A stretch of 8,590 nucleotides of DNA, taken from JAFMPW01 sp040830565. GTDB taxonomy: Bacteria; Bacteroidota; Bacteroidia; Flavobacteriales; Flavobacteriaceae. Location of the stretch: the NCBI GenBank assembly GCA_040830565.1, contig JBFOMC010000382.1, forward strand, positions 1-8,590. The letters are read 5' to 3'. This document shows positions 7,901 through 8,590 of the stretch, one piece after another (the stretch's first letter is position 1; the number at the start of each line of letters is the position of its first letter). The position numbers were made by a program, and so were the translations under genes. The notes under the pieces were generated by a model, which was not told where the DNA came from, ran no database searches, and worked only from the letters and a program-made list of their open reading frames with translations.

Positions 7901-8590
7901 GAAAATTGTGCGTTTCCGCTTTGAGAGAAATAACAGATTCAAATTCTTCTTCCTGATAGAAGTCGGGCACATCGGCCTTTTTTGGAGCGAATTGAGTGAC
8001 CTTAGGACCCTTTAAAAAGGCCACATTGTCTTTGTAAGCGGAGACAATATCGTTAGGATTTTCCTGAGAGGTTTTTTTAATTAATTTGATGAGAGAAGAG
8101 GGCATTTCTTTCCCATCAATGATAAAGGTACCGTTGAATATCTTGTGCCGACAATGTTCAGAATTTACCTGGCTAAAACCAAAAACCTCAGAGTCGGTAA
8201 GTTTTCGTCCTAAATTTTCTGAAAGCTCTTCCAGATAGTCGACTTCCTCATCGCTCAATGCCAACCCCTCTTTTTGATTATAGGCAGCAATATTGCTTAT
8301 TTCTAGTACAGGTTCCGGAACCACATCGATCTTGAAAATATTTTGATCTAAAGTGGTATATTTTTGAGATAGCATGGGATCAAAATCCAGGTAAGCACTA
8401 TCCACAGGATAGAATTCTTCAATTCTCAAAATACCTTCAATCCCCATATTCTGGGTAATTTCAGTGGCGTTAGTACTCCAGGGAGTGATCATTGCCGCTC
8501 TGGGACCAATAAAAAAGGCGTCTAGAGACGCCGAGTTTATTTTGGGTTGGTTGCCAAACAACCATTTGAGTTTTTCAATATCATTTTGCG
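4980..8590 (-). CDS. purL: Phosphoribosylformylglycinamidine synthase, large single-chain type (N-terminus outside window)
   Basis: Fourth step of de novo purine synthesis: converts FGAR, ATP and glutamine to FGAM in the cytoplasm. About 1202 residues are visible. The frame is open to the window edge (QNDIEKLKWLFGNQPKI), so the true start lies roughly 15-25 codons further; a TTG at 8559-8561 is an internal Leu codon. Order: N-terminal PurS-like part; linker with SQVNSEHCRHK (8177-8145); first AIRS-like half with KAETHNFPTTVEPFNGAATG and GGEIRDR; second half with DRCVGGRVAKQQCAGPLQLP and PTGKDSLSM; then a C-terminal class I glutaminase. In the glutaminase, GICNGCQ holds the nucleophile Cys (codon 5457-5459), and PHIERSIFPW holds the His (5118-5120) and Glu (5112-5114) of the triad. 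All key residues are present and the gene looks functional. It differs from the split PurL/PurQ/PurS set of Bacillus. It ends in TAG, followed by the acetyltransferase gene. Confidence 0.97.
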   Translation of the reverse strand, partial: QNDIEKLKWLFGNQPKINSASLDAFFIGPRAAMITPWSTNATEITQNMGIEGILRIEEFYPVDSAYLDFDPMLSQKYTTLDQNIFKIDVVPEPVLEISNIAAYNQKEGLALSDEEVDYLEELSENLGRKLTDSEVFGFSQVNSEHCRHKIFNGTFIIDGKEMPSSLIKLIKKTSQENPNDIVSAYKDNVAFLKGPKVTQFAPKKADVPDFYQEEEFESVISLKAETHNFPTTVEPFNGAATGSGGEIRDRLAGGKGSLPLAGTAVYMTSYSRLEEQRPWEHDFPAREWLYQTPMDILIKASNGASDFGNKFGQPLIAGSVLTFEHQENSKLLGYDKVIMLAGGIGYGKASQALKDTPKTGDKIIILGGDNYRIGMGGAAVSSADTGEFSAAIELNAVQRSNPEMQKRAANAIRGMVESDQNPIVSIHDHGAGGHLNCLSELVEETGGQIRLDALPIGDPTLSAKEIIGNESQERMGLVIGEEDTELLQRIADRERSPMYQVGDVTGDHNFSFISQSGPSPMNLALADMFGSSPKTIMEDRSLPSSYAPPSYSLEHFHDYLEQLLQLEAVACKDWLTNKVDRCVGGRVAKQQCAGPLQLPLNNCGVMALDFKGKEGIATSIGHSPISGLIDPIAGSRNSITEALTNIIWAPLKEGLKSVSLSANWMWPCKNEGEDARLYEAVKAVSEFAIALGINIPTGKDSLSMKQKYKDAEVIAPGTVIISAAGNCNDITRVVEPVFQKDAGLVYYIDLSRDSFKLGGSSFAQILNKIGDEAPNVTDADYLVRVFNTIQNLIFADKIVAGHDVASGGLITTLLEMCFADTNLGANLDLTALEEADTIKMLFSENAALVIQASNSEIEEDLKAADIDFKVLGSVVSSQELNIKNGAVDVGLNIGSLRDTWFKTSYLLDDRQTANGLAADRFANYKSQPLNFAFPSQYTSSFPIRETQRPKAAILREKGSNSEREMANAMFLAGFDVKDVHMTDLISGRETFEDIQFLGAVGGFSNSDVLGSAKGWAGAIKYNESANAAIRNFFERPDTLSVGICNGCQLFMELDLINPEHEEHGKMTYNDSGKHESNFTSVVIQKNNSVMLSSLEGSTLGVWISHGEGKFKLPHEEEQYHIVAKYGYEAYPANPNGSDFNTAMLCDKSGRHLVTMPHIERSIFPWNWAHYPRDRRDEISPWLEAFTNARKWVEKNSKIALVE

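Noticed and set aside
8559..8561. TTG as the start codon of purL
   Set aside because: The frame stays open upstream to the window edge and encodes QNDIEKLKWLFGNQ, which fits the PurL N-terminal region; this TTG is an internal leucine.

Overview
The window reads as chromosomal DNA from a marine-type Flavobacteriaceae (Bacteroidota). Evidence: moderate-to-low GC judged by eye, A-rich leaders without clear Shine-Dalgarno sequences, TAnnTTTG-like promoter elements, a lipoprotein with a Flavobacterium-like SDD export signal after the lipid-anchored cysteine, and protein wording typical of that family (PurL, the MarR regulator and the FadN-like dehydrogenase). The genus is not determined.

Layout. 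Minus strand, 1-3004: a fatty-acid degradation block made of an acyl-CoA ligase gene (1235-3004), a MarR-family regulator (667-1119) and the N-terminal part of a FadN-like 3-hydroxyacyl-CoA dehydrogenase (662 to beyond base 1). The last two are 4 bases apart and surely co-transcribed. The ligase gene carries one in-frame TAA directly before its ATP-binding loop and is otherwise intact. A perfect 28-bp palindrome at 1139-1166, 19 bases before the marR start codon, is the best candidate for the regulator's own operator. Region 3005-3203 is a divergent promoter region. Plus strand, 3204-4442: a lipid-anchored diheme cytochrome c peroxidase. Minus strand, 4496-8590: a GNAT acetyltransferase directly downstream of purL, the large single-chain FGAM synthase of purine synthesis, whose N-terminus lies outside the window.

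How the genes work together. The ligase would activate long-chain fatty acids to acyl-CoA. The dehydrogenase would carry out the hydratase/dehydrogenase steps of beta-oxidation, and the MarR protein probably represses the set until acyl-CoA or fatty acid is present. The peroxidase protects the cell envelope from hydrogen peroxide. purL is housekeeping, and the GNAT probably rides on its transcript. No mobile element, CRISPR array, RNA gene or new multi-gene system was seen. The two points most worth checking are the premature stop in the ligase and the marR palindrome.
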